Shown here piece by piece: positions 12,801 to 22,923 of a stretch of DNA of 64,000 nucleotides (positions are counted from its first letter, which is position 1; the number at the start of each line of letters is the position of its first letter). Both the position numbers and the translations under genes were made by a program. Under the pieces are notes generated by a model. The model saw only the letters and a program-made list of their open reading frames with translations, ran no database searches and was not told the origin of the DNA. This DNA is from Mesostigma viride (lineage: Eukaryota > Streptophyta > Mesostigmatophyceae > Mesostigmatales > Mesostigmataceae): positions 1,572,529 through 1,636,528 of the forward strand of contig RPFO01000015.1 in the NCBI GenBank assembly GCA_009746045.1, in the 5' to 3' direction.

Positions 12801-14113
12801 CGTGGTTCTGTGGTATAATCGTACTGCTTTTTGTTGTTATTTCACTATTATTATCAATTCTACCCCTGCCACCATCCCCCCCCACTTCGTCCTGAAGTAA
12901 CCGTATAATTTGCTAATATGCGCACTACTGAGCAGTTTTGTAGATATACACTTATTTCATTGTGGTACACATTGCCATGACACTAAATGATCGTAACATT
13001 TGTCCCCATTGGGAGGTTACAGAGCAGACATTCCCTACCAGCCATCTACACATTGTTTGAGGCCAACCCCGCTGCGTATTTCTCTTCTGACCCCTGTTAT
13101 TCTAACTGGTATGTATGTCTCGGCTGTGCTCATGTAGGACACCCTTTCTATGGGTGGGTGTTGTGTGTATAGTAGGTATACTGCGTTCATAAGACTCTTT
13201 TATTAAGTTATGCGTGAGGAGGTTTTTTCGTTCCACAAACACAGCTTTGCGAAGGGTTTAGGGGTAAAAGCCACTTTCACTATCACTGGAACAGTTAAAG
13301 GGTGGATGTCATTGCGGACATGCAGGACCTGGACACCACTGTTACTGTGATGCAGTGTTGTCCCACTTTAGACTAATGGTATGCGTAGAAACAAATGGTA
13401 AGAGCTTAAGAACAAAGCGGTAGAATCTCATGCCATGTGTTGCTATTCTCTGCTTGCGGCGTGTATGCTGCTTGCATGCTGCCTGCACGCCACGTTTGCC
13501 CATGACCCACACCGCACCCTCGCAGTTCATCCTGGCGGCCTTGCTGCAGACAAAGGAAACCGTGGTGGAGCCACGGGATCAATCGGTTGGACTGGGCGCC
13601 CACGCGCTGCTGTTTGCAGGCATATACCCCAACCATGCCGAGAATGTCCGGTACAAGGATGGCATGGCAGATCCTTGGGGTTATGTTAACCCTGCGGAGG
13701 CCTGCGAGGGTAAGCCATGTGATGTTGTCAATAACCTGCTGAGTGGGTTTGTAAATGAGAACACAACATTGACAGTTGGTGCTCTCGTAAGAGCCCGGAA
13801 GGGAAGACCCCCTCCTCCTCCATTACCTGTCGAAGATTGGTCCCATGAGCAGCCACGTCGGGAAGAATATCTTCCCAGATACAAACTCCTGGAACTCACC
13901 CGCTTCCCTGATGGCAAACATTATTTTGAAGGCTTGTTGCCAACTTACACTGACGTCATGGTAGTTCATAATAATTGGATAGTTGGCAAAGCAAACAAGT
14001 TGAAGCGATTCCGAGCGGGACCAAAACCTCCAAAGGGAACCAGTGCAAACAACAACCCACCTCTATGGCTGATCGATGACTTTGATCAGGCATGTCTTGT
14101 TTTGAAGTGCTGA
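896..14113 (+). CDS. Two-domain glycosyltransferase, type II membrane protein (GT2-like plus GT77/PF03407-like), 7 exons
   Basis: Predicted exons: 896-1387, 3107-3481, 7833-8186, 8822-8991, 10220-10721, 11395-12525 and 13526-14113, all GT-AG, joining in frame to 1203 codons. Residues about 5-27 are a hydrophobic signal anchor after a very short N-terminus, as in Golgi type II transferases. Exons 1-5 (residues about 158-425) resemble a GT2-like family: KIVLLSCQPRGRL, then FFVDDS near 284, PKYYSHLKREIL, VFPEHW and WTPWLLRFIYARKYF. From about residue 580 a PF03407-type domain begins (FLQNWACSAR), with the metal-binding DxD in IIADIDAVWL near 930, a CGGFVYLR strand and a C-terminal VVHNNWIVG. GT77 enzymes of this type attach pentoses or hexoses to wall glycoproteins in the Golgi; the substrate here is unknown. 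A Gln/Gly/Arg-rich insert of about 230 residues (about 650-880) interrupts the second domain. AATAAA lies at 14192-14197. Exon ends are manual predictions, but motif continuity across every junction makes them likely. Confidence 0.82.
3640..4270. repeat. Pyrimidine-rich simple tract within intron 2
   Basis: The plus strand is strongly C/T-rich with many imperfect copies of CCCATCCC/CCATTCCGTCCC-like words. A near-exact duplication, GTCTGGGTCCCATTCCGTCC, occurs at about 4206 and 4233. Open frames across it are compositional artefacts. It lies inside the 4.35-kb intron of the glycosyltransferase gene. Confidence 0.6.
5210..7560 (-). pseudogene. Degenerate LINE-type reverse transcriptase, antisense in intron
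   Basis: On the minus strand, pieces of one RT protein follow in the right order but in changing frames. They are: SSTGPSSWRYNHFMFMAGHG with VAGQVPVSAPLA (about 7350-7250), RVRPIACRKVLCKRASKLIC (about 7180-7110), an N-terminal palm piece with VALKVDC (about 6950), then LPKCAVHYPPRVFP and GFSCLGIQVGDPAFVE (about 6600-6490). The series ends with LPCRMGGCRFTCAARLAPGDFLGYVAQA (about 6230-6160). These match the algal non-LTR RT type beginning PRGSAPGPSGWRYEHL. No frame stays open for more than about 150 codons and the catalytic box is not recoverable. It sits in the largest intron of the glycosyltransferase gene, opposite in sense, and is an old insertion with no visible target duplication. Confidence 0.7.
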
Positions 14114-14191
14114 CCACAGCCTGCATGCTAACTACTCCAGTTTTCTACTGTTTGGCTGGACGTGTTATTTTCTCGATTTCTCGTTTATCAA

Positions 14192-14197
14192 AATAAA
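14192..14197 (+). terminator. Probable poly(A) signal of the glycosyltransferase gene
   Basis: AATAAA, 79 bases after the TGA stop at 14111-14113. No UGUAA motif is seen between stop and this site, so the cleavage point is uncertain. Confidence 0.45.
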
Positions 14198-14370
14198 TCA
14201 GAAAAGTGTTTTTTAATCAAATAGTAGTATATAATTACAGCATGACAATGACACCCTCTCATGGCACCCATTTCCTGGCACTGTGGCAGTGGGTCTAGTT
14301 GTTTGCCGTTATCGCCTTATCGGAGTCATGGACCGAACATACTCCAATGACTTGGCATCACTGCAGTCAC

Positions 14371-14425
14371 CATTAATTAATTAATTAATTAATTAATTAA
14401 TTAATTAATTAATTAATTAATTAAT
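14371..14425. repeat. (TTAA)n microsatellite, 3' tail of LINE copy 1
   Basis: About 13 perfect TTAA units directly adjoin the 3' end of the minus-strand LINE. The same repeat flanks the same LINE end at 19047-19086. That makes it a templated tail of the element, comparable to the short tandem tails of I- and CR1-like LINEs, instead of an unrelated microsatellite. Confidence 0.75.
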
Positions 14426-16910
14426 AGACACGTGACTGCGTCACGTGAGCATAAGTCCTCAGTGGGAGGGGAACATGGGATGGAATGGATGGTATAAGCT
14501 ATCTAGGTCCTAGTTACAGGGGTGTGGGCACCGCGGCCCGAATCGCTATGAATGCCATACTTGGTCACACGCGGAGCCCCCACAGGCTTGGGGGTGGTCT
14601 CCTTCATCACTACTTGCCATCTATTTTTGCGCACCATCTGCCTCCATATTACAGACAAACCAGGAGGCTGCCCGGGGGTGAGCCCGTCACGTCTAGTGTA
14701 GCACATGTCCATGCCGAGTCTATCACGAAAAGTCCACGGGTGGCGGCCCTGCCGCGCGCGGCCGGGGCCACGCCAGGTGAGGACATATCGCCCAGGCTGG
14801 GCGGGCTTGGTGCCAGCTAGTCTATCTGATGTATCTACCTGATCTGTGCGGGCCAGGTGCCCGGCGAGGCCCAGGCGCCTGTGCCTAATAATGTGGGAAA
14901 CATAGGGCAAATCAGCGTACAAATCCTCATTACTAATGTGCAAACCAAAGGGGATGTTAAGGGCCTGGCGCAGCATCTTGGTGACGGCGCCGTCGAGTCG
15001 TTGCTCCAGCTCCTGCGTCAGTGCCCACGTCTCGGCGCCGTAGGTCAGGATCGTCAGAATGACGACCTTGAAGAGGTCACGCTTGACGATCCGGGGTAGG
15101 GCGGGGTTGCTCCACCAGCGGCGGTGGTCATGGAGGTGCGCCCACGCCATGCCGATCCGTGTCGTCATGTCGTCCTCGCAGTCGGGAAGCCAACTGCCGA
15201 GCAGCTTGAAGCGGCCTGAAGGAGGGTAGTTGACCTCCGCATCGTCTAAGAGGCGGAGTGTGGGTGGGGGCCCTGCCATGCCGAGGGCCAGGGCCTCCGT
15301 TTTGGGGCTGATTTCTAGACCAACCGCCCGAGCCTCGAGCGCCAGGCAGTCCAGCCAAAGTTGGGCAGACTCCGGCTTCTCGATGAGCGTGATGTCGTCG
15401 GCATAAATGAGGTCAGCTAGTAAATTCTGCTTGTTAGTCGGACCCCCTTCCCCAAGCTCGTTCGTGATCGCTAGGCCAGGGGCACGGCCTGCAATGCTAG
15501 CAAAGCGAGCACGTGCCTGGCGCATAACATAATCCACTACAATAATAAACAGGTACGGCGACAGGACGCAACCCTGCCAGACGCCGGTCTGCAGTGGGCA
15601 GGGTGGGGTAATGCCGTGTTGAGTGCGCACCGAAGTGGTCGACCCCTCATACAGCGTGCGGATGACGGTAATCAGGGGAGTGGGGACGCGAGCGCGAGCA
15701 AGTACAGCCCATAGAGCGTCCCAGAGGACAGAATCAAATGCCTTGATGAAGTCGACGAAGATCAAGATTGCGGGAAACTCACCAGGTTGCAGGAGAGCGA
15801 TTTCCTCGAAGAGGCGACGCGCGACGAAGATGGCCATGACGGTGTTGCGCCCAGGACGGAAGCCCATTTGACTTTCCCCAAGGTGACAGTCGAGAGCAGA
15901 ACGAAGGCGGTTGAGGATCATGCGCATGAACAACTTAAGTGCGGCGCTCTGGATGCACACTCCTCTGTAGTTGGCGGGGTCGTCAGGGGAACCTTTGTTT
16001 TTGTACAGCATAATACGGTAGCTGTGCTGCCACTCAGGAATCGGCGGCGCGTCGGCAAGCAGGATCCGGTTGCAGACGTCAAGCAGGAACCCCGTGAGCG
16101 CCGTCAGCTTAATCACCGGGGCTGGGAGCTGGTCAGGTCCAACGGCGGCATAGAAGCGGAGTTGCTTGGCGGCGGTGCTCAGCTCGAGCTCGGTGAACGG
16201 CGGGAGCTCGTTGGGGTCGGCCAGGGGTTCCGTCAGGGCTGGGTACGTGTAGTCCTGCTCAGCGGCGGGCGGCGTGGGCGGTGCAGGGACGTCCGCAGGT
16301 GCTACTGCCAGGCGTGCGGCCGCCAGAGGGCCAAGCGGCGGAGGCGGCGGGGGGGCGCCGAGCAGCCGGGACTGGGAGGAATACCACTGGTCGAGCTGCT
16401 GCTGCGGTGAGCCAGAGAGCGTCCGCGGCGCCGGCTGCGCGCCGCCGGCGGGCCGTTGGGCGTGACGCAGGCGGGTCCAGGCGTACTTGCCGTGCTGGTC
16501 CTTGAGGTGGGCGAAGTACTCGCGGACATGGAGGTCCTCCTGCTCCTTGGTCGCCTGCCGGATGGCCGAGTGGTAATCGGCTTTGAGGCGGGCGTAGCGG
16601 GCGGGGTCGCTGTTGTCGCGCAGGGCTTGCCGGGCCTGGATGACGGCGGGGAGCCGGTGCAGGCTGGTGAAGCGGGGCGGGCGGCGGGGGGGCAGTAGGG
16701 CCCCGGCCGCGGGCAGCTTGTCAGCGAGGTGCCGAAGGGCCGATGCCGGGCCGGCAGCCGGAACAGCTGGGCGTGGCTGGCCGGGATGTCCAGCGCGTCG
16801 AGGAACGCCTCTGCCGCGCGCTTGTGGGCGCGTTTTTCAGGGAAGTCCTCCAGAGAGTCGTCAGATTTCTCGAGCAACTGAAGTGTGCGCAAATCAGGTG
16901 GTGCCACGTG
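14424..16910 (-). mobile_element. LINE (non-LTR retrotransposon), 5' truncated, copy 1
   Basis: Minus-strand element ending at its 3' side in a short UTR whose last bases form a hairpin around CACGTGAC/GTCACGTG, followed by (TTAA)n. It contains one long RT ORF (14503-16116 open, extending upstream in other frames to about 16907). No upstream endonuclease domain is visible before the sequence becomes unrecognisable near 17000, so the copy is probably truncated or the 5' half is too diverged. A rearranged relative lies at 19047-19865. Confidence 0.75.
14503..16700 (-). CDS. LINE reverse transcriptase
   Basis: The intact stretch is 16116-14503 (537 codons). Similar coding sequence continues upstream to about 16700 across at least one frame change. 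Visible RT blocks in order: WQHSYRIMLYKNKGSPDDPANYRGV, GFRPGRNTVMAIFVAR, ILIFVDFIKAFDSV (first catalytic Asp), LQTGVWQGCVLSPYLF, LIYADDITLI (YADD box), FKLLGSW, and a thumb/C-terminal part with LTYGAETWAL and HRRLGLAGHLARTD. This is the standard order of a non-LTR RT and the catalytic residues are present. It copies the element RNA at the genomic target site. The upstream Pro/Ala-rich section carries frame changes, so this copy is probably inactive or contains sequencing indels. Confidence 0.8.
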
Positions 16911-17168
16911 CTTACGAAAGGGCGAGGGGAATCGCAGTCACCATGGAAAGTCTATTATGTCGCGATCTTGCAGCACTTTCACCATCACCTTCCGAATTCA
17001 CAGTCACAGGGCATCGGCTTCCTCAAGTACTGAGTAGTACCACTCTATCAAGGAGACAACCAGCGCAGGCCAGAAATCGGGAGAATCCGTGACCACGGTA
17101 GCGCGAGCCTGCCATTGTCTTTTCCGCGTTTTCGAGTAGTTCAGGATGATGAGTACGAATGGAGATGG

Positions 17169-17217
17169 AATCGGGGTTCTTTGAACGGAGTTTCTTCTAT
17201 ACGTGAATGCGGGAACA
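17169..17217. repeat. 49-bp direct repeat (first copy)
   Basis: A block starting AATCGGGGTTCTTTGAACGG and ending GCGGGAACAA is repeated exactly at about 18200-18248. No gene is recognised in 17100-19040. The repeat suggests remnants of one unknown element family on both sides. Confidence 0.7.
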
Positions 17218-18074
17218 ACCTAGCTCTTTCTTTGCTCGTTGTCGTTGCGGCGGCAGCCGCAGCTATGGGGGCTGCGGAGCAAAATCCCAAAAGCACTGGT
17301 TGCACCGGCCACTTGGCCAGTGGTGAGACTTCCAGTTGTTAACCGGCCAGGCGTAGTTCCTCGCCCGGTTAACTAAAAGAAAAGAAAATGATTACCTCCG
17401 GTCCGCACCTTTTCCCCAGCTTGGGGTCTTTGGTGGGCCGGGTGCCGTGACAGGTGCTCAACTGTCGCTCGGTCGGCCCAGTGCGCGAGCTGGTGCTCCG
17501 TACCTGGGGATGCTTGCACCCCGGGTTGGAGCCGGATGGCTGGCACTGGCGACCCGTGTCTGGGTCCGCGGCCTGAGGCTTTTTCTTCGGAAATTGCTGC
17601 TGGCCAGCAAACTTTGCAATTGCCTTCCGCCGACGGGGGGGTGGTTGGGGCTGGGGATGGCGATGGGGAAAGCGCCTAAGCTAGAAATTTTTTCCCCACG
17701 CATAGAAACCTCGGGGGGGGATGCGGTCTTGGCTGAACGGACTCTCGTTCAGCCAGGTGCCTGGGGCTGTGGCCTCGGGCATCCGGGCTGGCGGGGCCTG
17801 GGCTAAGTCCACGTTTTTTCTCGAAGCACCCCGGGTCTATGGGGAGACGGCCATAGCGGTACCGACCCGGGGCCCCGAGAGGGGTCATGATAGGCTGGCC
17901 GTGCGCAATCGCAGTGCAAATGCGCTGGGCCTTTTGGGGCCTGGCCATGCATCCACAGCCGCCGGGCACACGCCTCCTTATGTGGGGGGGCTCCCGTTTT
18001 GCGGCAGGGCGGCCACTTGTGACAACGAGCAAGGTGGAGTGCGGCTTCAAGGGAAAGCCAGGGCGGGGGTGATT

Positions 18075-18201
18075 GGGCAATGTACTTCATGAAGGGCCTT
18101 GAGCGGCGTGCCTCCGGGCATGTCAATAGTGTCACATTTCTGCTTCCACTTCTAGTTTTAATGAAGATGCTGGTTTTTGTGGGAGCTACGTGGGACATGA
18201 A
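18075..18201. repeat. 127-bp direct repeat, copy 1
   Basis: Starts GGGCAATGTACTTCATGAAG and ends GTGGGACATGAA. A copy with only about three differences lies at 18653-18779. In copy 1 it is followed at once by the 49-bp repeat, in copy 2 it is not, so the two blocks are separable modules. Nature unknown. Confidence 0.75.
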
Positions 18202-18652
18202 TCGGGGTTCTTTGAACGGAGTTTCTTCTATACGTGAATGCGGGAACAAGAGGCCGCTGATTGGGCGGTTTATAGGTCGTAGTGTTTTCTCGTAGCTTTT
18301 TGGCTAGAGCTTTTCTGATTAGTAGATGCAGTATAGTGCATGGTTGAAAAATGAATTAAATAAAATGTGCGTTCCGCGCTTGGGTTGATTATACCCGGGC
18401 GGAGCGGGGCGTGAGGTGCAGTGCCCCTGAAAAGAACAACCTACGCATTATTTAATACTAGCCGTGCAGATTCGGGATATTCTACCCCCGGTCTGTACGG
18501 TTAGCGTCTTACTAGCATCACTGAACAGAAGGGTTTAATGACGTCAGTTAGCTAGGGATAAGGGAGGTTTTGCTACTAAAAGCCGCTCAGGCTGGTTTTG
18601 TCGGCCTCTTTCTTTGCTCCCCACCCACCCACCCTTGTCTTGGTTGCCTCTA

Positions 18653-18779
18653 GGGCAACGTACTTCATGAAGGGCCTTGAGCGGCGTGCCTCCGGGCATG
18701 TCAATAGTGTCACATTTCTGCTTCCACTTATTGTTTTAATGAAGATGCTGGTTTTTGTGGGAGCTACGTGGGACATGAA
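18653..18779. repeat. 127-bp direct repeat, copy 2
   Basis: Second copy of the block at 18075-18201, same orientation, about 580 bases downstream. It is followed by unrelated AT-rich sequence instead of the 49-bp repeat. Confidence 0.75.
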
Positions 18780-19046
18780 ATGTTTATTGAAATTATGCCT
18801 TGTTCATTGAAATTATGGCTGGCTTACGAGAAGAGCGACTAGATGACCTAGACAGTGGGGCCGGAAACAGCTTGCTTGATCAGGGCGTGTCTTGCGAGCC
18901 TAACTGGCCGGGTGTGTCTAGCTAGCGGTGAGCACCATTGCTTTGATCGCTCTCCCACCATTTAGGAGGACCACTCTATGATCCATGTGCAACTACATCC
19001 ACTGAATCAATTGGCTCTTCGATATTCTTAGAGGCAGCTTGGGCAT

Positions 19047-19865
19047 TAATTAATTAATTAATTAACTAATTAATTAATTAAATTAATAGACACGTGACTG
19101 CGTCACTTGAGCAGAAGTCCTCCGTGGGAGGGGAACATGGGCATGTTGATAGTCAACATTCCTACCAACCATGCAGGAACTTCACCAGCCTGCACCGGCT
19201 CCCCGCCGTCATCCAGGCCCGGCAAGCCCTGCGCGACAACCGCGACCCCGCCCGCTACGCCCGCCTCAAAGCCGAATACCACTCGGCAATCCGGCAGGCG
19301 ACCGTTTGAAGGAGCAGGAGGACCTCCATGTCCGCGAGTACTTCGCCCACCTCCAGGACCAGCACGGCAAGTACGCCTGCATGGACCCGCCTGCGTCACG
19401 CCCAGCGGCCCGCTGGCGGCGCGCAGCCGGCGCCGCGGACGCTCTCTGGCTCACCGCAGCAGCAGCTCGACCAGTGGTATTCCTCCCAGTCCCGGCTGCT
19501 CGGCGCCCCCCCGCCGCCTCCGCCGCTTGGCCCTCTGGCGGCCGCGCGCCTGGCGCCTGCGGGCGTCCCTGCACCGCCCACGCCGCCCGCCGCTGAGCAG
19601 GACTACACGTACCCGGCCCTGACGGAACCCCTGGCCGACCCCGATGAGCTACAGCCATTCACCAAGCTCGAGCTGAGCTACGCCGCCAAGCAACTCCGCT
19701 TCTACGCCGTCGTTGGACCTGACCAGCTCCCTACCCCGGTGATTAAACTGACGGCGCTCACGGGGTTCCTGCTTGACGTCTGCAACCGGATCCTGCTTGC
19801 CGACGCGCTGCCGATTCCTGAGTGGCAGCACAGCTACCGTATTATGCTTAACCGGTTTTCTCTCG
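19047..19865. mobile_element. Rearranged LINE copy 2 (tail and 3' end minus, RT fragment plus)
   Basis: From left to right: a (TTAA)n tail (19047-19086), about 60 bases matching the 3' end of copy 1 in the same minus orientation (compare 19085-19142 with 14424-14480), then RT coding sequence in the opposite, plus orientation (about 19171-19853). The coding piece corresponds to about 16690-16009 of copy 1 and ends at the PEWQHSYRIML block. An inverted 5' piece joined to a 3' end with its tail is the arrangement expected from twin priming during target-primed reverse transcription. About 1.5 kb between the two pieces is missing. Confidence 0.65.
19171..19860 (+). pseudogene. LINE reverse transcriptase N-terminal fragment
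   Basis: Reads in order TSLHRLPAVIQARQAL, EDLHVREYFAHLQDQHGKYA, TLSGSPQQQLDQWYSSQSRL, AAKQLRFYAVVGPDQLPTPV and WQHSYRIML across two frames, and stops where the RT catalytic core would begin. Nearly identical to the upstream part of the LINE ORF at 16700-16010. Truncated and frame-shifted, so non-functional. Confidence 0.75.
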
Positions 19866-21201
19866 GAATATAGTTTAATTAACGCATGCGGGAAAGTTAG
19901 GGCCGCTATGCCTTGGCCTGGATGTGGAAGGCTGTCTGCGACATGGGCTGACTAATTCGATCTGTACAAAGGGTTTCCTGCTCGCCCGAATTTTCCTTGG
20001 ATGACCCGGTTGTTTATAAGGGTCGGTGGCTATTAATTAGTGGTCCGAGAAAATTAATTGTAGGTTTTATACGACTTGCTTGCAAAGATTCGTGTTTGGT
20101 TGCACCAGCTGAGGTTAGGTGGGGACCTGTAGGGTTGGCTGGTTGCTTAACGAATTATAAAGGCTGATTTGGGTTTTTTAGTGAGTCGTGATTAATTATT
20201 GTATAGTGGATTCGGACCGGCCCAATGGGTCGATGGGCGAGTATTATGTTTGTCAGTCTTGGGAACCTTCTACAACTACCTGTACGGTTAACGCACTAGC
20301 CTGGGGGTGCGTGGCCACGTTGTTTGTAGTGGCGTTTTCAGCACTGTTCAGGCCGGCGTGTGACGCATGCCGGTGTTAATTAATTTAGGATGATGTCAGC
20401 TTGTGTGTCGGCGGGCCATGCCTTAAGCAAGCTAGGCAGGCAATGATCCGCAATTGTTTCTTTCACAATGGCGGCAATGGCCGCCTGTGCAAAGTTGCAC
20501 ATTCTAGCGCGGGTTGCATCTGTCTTGTAGCCGAGGCAGATGGTGGCACACCCGCTAAGTTGTCCGACCAAGCAAAGTATAGTCGGTCGTGCAACGGAAA
20601 GAAAATTTAAATTTACCCCCATGTCGTTTTTCCCCGGCTGCGGGTCTTTTTGACATGGGTGAAGGATGGGGCGCTACTTCGGCGGTTTGACCAGCTTCGG
20701 CGGAGCTGTTCATAAGTGTCTACAACAGCTCTAGTGTCACATCGCAGGCTTGCCACCTTAATTGCGATGGTGCGTGGGTCGACGTGACCTGGACTCAAAA
20801 GGTCCTGAACCAGGTTCCTGTCAGCAACGGCCTGTTTTTTTCGTAAATTATTTTTTGTGGCGGCAGGTCAGTTGTCCAGCTGCCCCTGCCGAGGAGGGGT
20901 AGTTGGGGACAATAGGAGCCGCGCTAGAGTTGCGCTCCGAAGCTAAAAATTATTCCCTATTGCGAGACTCGAGTTGGGGAGGGCGTCTTAGGGAGGCGAG
21001 GCTGTGCCAGATCTTTGTCGTTCCTTTTCGTCTCAGCACCTGCTGCGCGGCTCGGTCTATTATGGTGTCGTAAAACCTCTTTCCTTTTTGGAGGGTTCCG
21101 GAATCGCGAAGTGCTGGCTCTATTTTGGGGCTTGCTTTTGGGGTGGTCACCGGCTTGTGTCGCATTGTAACCAGCGGGCCCCTGCGGGGGTTAACATAGC
21201 C
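19866..21201. other. No recognisable gene
   Basis: AT-richer than its surroundings, short open frames only, no motif or repeat that I can relate to the neighbouring elements. It separates the LINE fragment from the LTR of element F1. Confidence 0.4.
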
Positions 21202-21787
21202 TGTAACGAACCCATCCGGGTCGTGCGAAAGATCCTATGTTAGGGTGGTTAATATGGAAATCTGGGTCAACTGCTCACCACTCTCCGGGAGTGGGATTAC
21301 GGAGCAGCTGCGGTATTTACACTGCTACGGCTCACGATGATTAATATTGCATTAATCTACACAACCTACATTCAGGATAGAGCTACCAAATGCAGTTGGA
21401 ATTATGCCCCAGGTTCAGACAGGTGATAACACACACTTTATTCCGAACCAAGAGGACGAGACTCTCGTCCTCGGACCAATTTCACCTAGGTCTGCCACCA
21501 AGCTGGCAAGTGGCGCCGACATGGCGCCGACCTTCCAGCGAATTCCAAAGCAATGATGCAGTCCACACAAGATCCTCGGGTCGACATCGACCCTCGCCAG
21601 GCTAGCTACAGAATCCACGCATGAGTACAATATCTCAACCAGCTATAAAGTACGCAGCGCGGCGCAACTGCACCGGCCCCTAGCAGATCGCATACCTCAA
21701 CCTAGGCCCAAAATAACTGGTCCGAATCACACAAACTATCATAATTCCATACAAAAGTCCTGACCAAGGGACAATTCCCAAATTAAG

Positions 21788-21991
21788 TTAGGTTAATAAA
21801 TAGTGCCGGAACCTTTTGCCCGCTGAGACAAACCGGTCCGTCACACTATTTTGCCCGGAATAACCACTTCCGAGCACCCAAGTTAATCGGCCGAATTAAC
21901 TTGGGTGCTCGGAAGTGGTTATTCCGGGCAAAATAGTGTGACGGACCGGTTTGTCTCAGTGGGCAAAAGGTTCCGGCACTATTTAACCTAA
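21788..21991. mobile_element. Palindromic fold-back MITE, copy 1
   Basis: A near-perfect 204-base palindrome. It begins TTAGGTTAATAAATAGTGCC, has its centre near AATCGGCCGAATT and ends GGCACTATTTAACCTAA. Its whole length can fold into one hairpin. Four closely similar copies lie within 1.35 kb. It has no coding capacity. Confidence 0.85.
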
Positions 21992-22119
21992 CTAAAACCT
22001 GGCCTCGTGGAGGGTGGGTTGAATATGAGACATCCGCCTGGGCCACTGAGCACGCACCACTAAATGCGCCGGAGCTGTCCGGATTGGAACCCCTGACCTC
22101 CAAGGTGCACAGGTTTTAG

Positions 22120-22320
22120 TTAGGTTAAATAGTGCCGGAACCTTTTGCCCGCTGAGACAAATCGGTCTGTCACACTATTTTGCCCGGAATAACCACTTCC
22201 GAGCACCCAAGTTAATCGGCCGAATTAACTTGGGTGCTCGGAAGTGGTTATTCCGGGCAAAATAGTGTGACGGACCGGTTTGTCTCAGTGGGGAAAAGGT
22301 TCCGGCACTATTTAACCTAA
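22120..22320. mobile_element. Palindromic fold-back MITE, copy 2
   Basis: Same 200-base palindrome as copy 1. With copy 1 it flanks a 128-base spacer, and the pair (21788-22320) is bordered by CAAATTAAG on the left and CTAATTAAG on the right. This is a possible 9-bp target duplication with one mismatch, which would fit Mutator-like transposition of the pair as a unit. Confidence 0.85.
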
Positions 22321-22584
22321 CTAATTAAGTCCCGAAATGAGTCCCAAAGTCCTACGGACTATGACAACAAGCCAAAATACATAATTTATTCCATTGTTGC
22401 GCCCGTTCCAAGGGTCGGGCCCGCAACACTCCTCCCGGCCCTCCCCGGGGGACGGTAGTCCCTACCGTCATGCAGATAAGGACTAGCAATTAAAGGGAGA
22501 GAACACACAACAAACATACTACTAACCACACAGGGTTACTCTACTTGCCACGCAGGGCAAAATCAGGTTGACCATAGGGGTAAG

Positions 22585-22786
22585 TTAGGTTAAATAGTGC
22601 CGGAACCTTTTGCCCACTGAGGCAAATCGGTCCGTCACACTATTTTGCCCGGAATAACCACTTCCGAGCACCCAAGTTAATTCGGCCGAATCAACTTGGG
22701 TGCTCGGAAGTGGTTATTCCGGGCAAAATAGTGTGACGGACCGATTTGCCTCAGTGGGCAAAAGGTTCCGGCACTATTTAACCTAA
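22585..22786. mobile_element. Palindromic fold-back MITE, copy 3
   Basis: Third copy of the palindrome, differing from the others by a few bases (TTAATTCGGCCGAATCAA at the centre). With copy 4 it flanks the same spacer as copies 1 and 2, but reversed. Confidence 0.85.
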
Positions 22787-22923
22787 CTAAAACCTGTGCA
22801 CCTTGGAGGTCAGGGGTTCCAATCCTCACTGAGGCAGCTCCGGCGCAATATCATTTGCGTGCTCAGCGGCCTAGGCGGATGTCTCGGGCTCTTCGTCCCC
22901 CCCTCCACGAGGCCAGGTTTTAG

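Larger units (their letters stand above)
21202..22428 (-). repeat. 3' LTR of element F1 (with palindrome composite inserted)
   Basis: On the plus strand it begins TGTAACGAACCC and ends CCCGCAACA. Immediately beyond its end lies a pyrimidine run (the minus-strand polypurine tract) and a CCCCGGGGGACG block, as at the LTR of element F (52837-53448), which begins TGTTACGAGCC. The starts of the two LTRs share spaced identities over about 40 bases. Without the 533-bp palindrome composite at 21788-22320 the LTR would be about 690 bases. The matching 5' LTR is not found in the window. Confidence 0.6.

Noticed and set aside
14424-14445. A palindromic CACGTGAC/GTCACGTG as a G-box promoter
   Set aside because: It is the 3' end of a LINE and recurs, with one change, at the LINE fragment at 19085, so it belongs to the element.
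22090-22110. A tRNA gene at the B-box-like word
   Set aside because: No A-box or cloverleaf can be drawn; only a single T-arm-like word is present.
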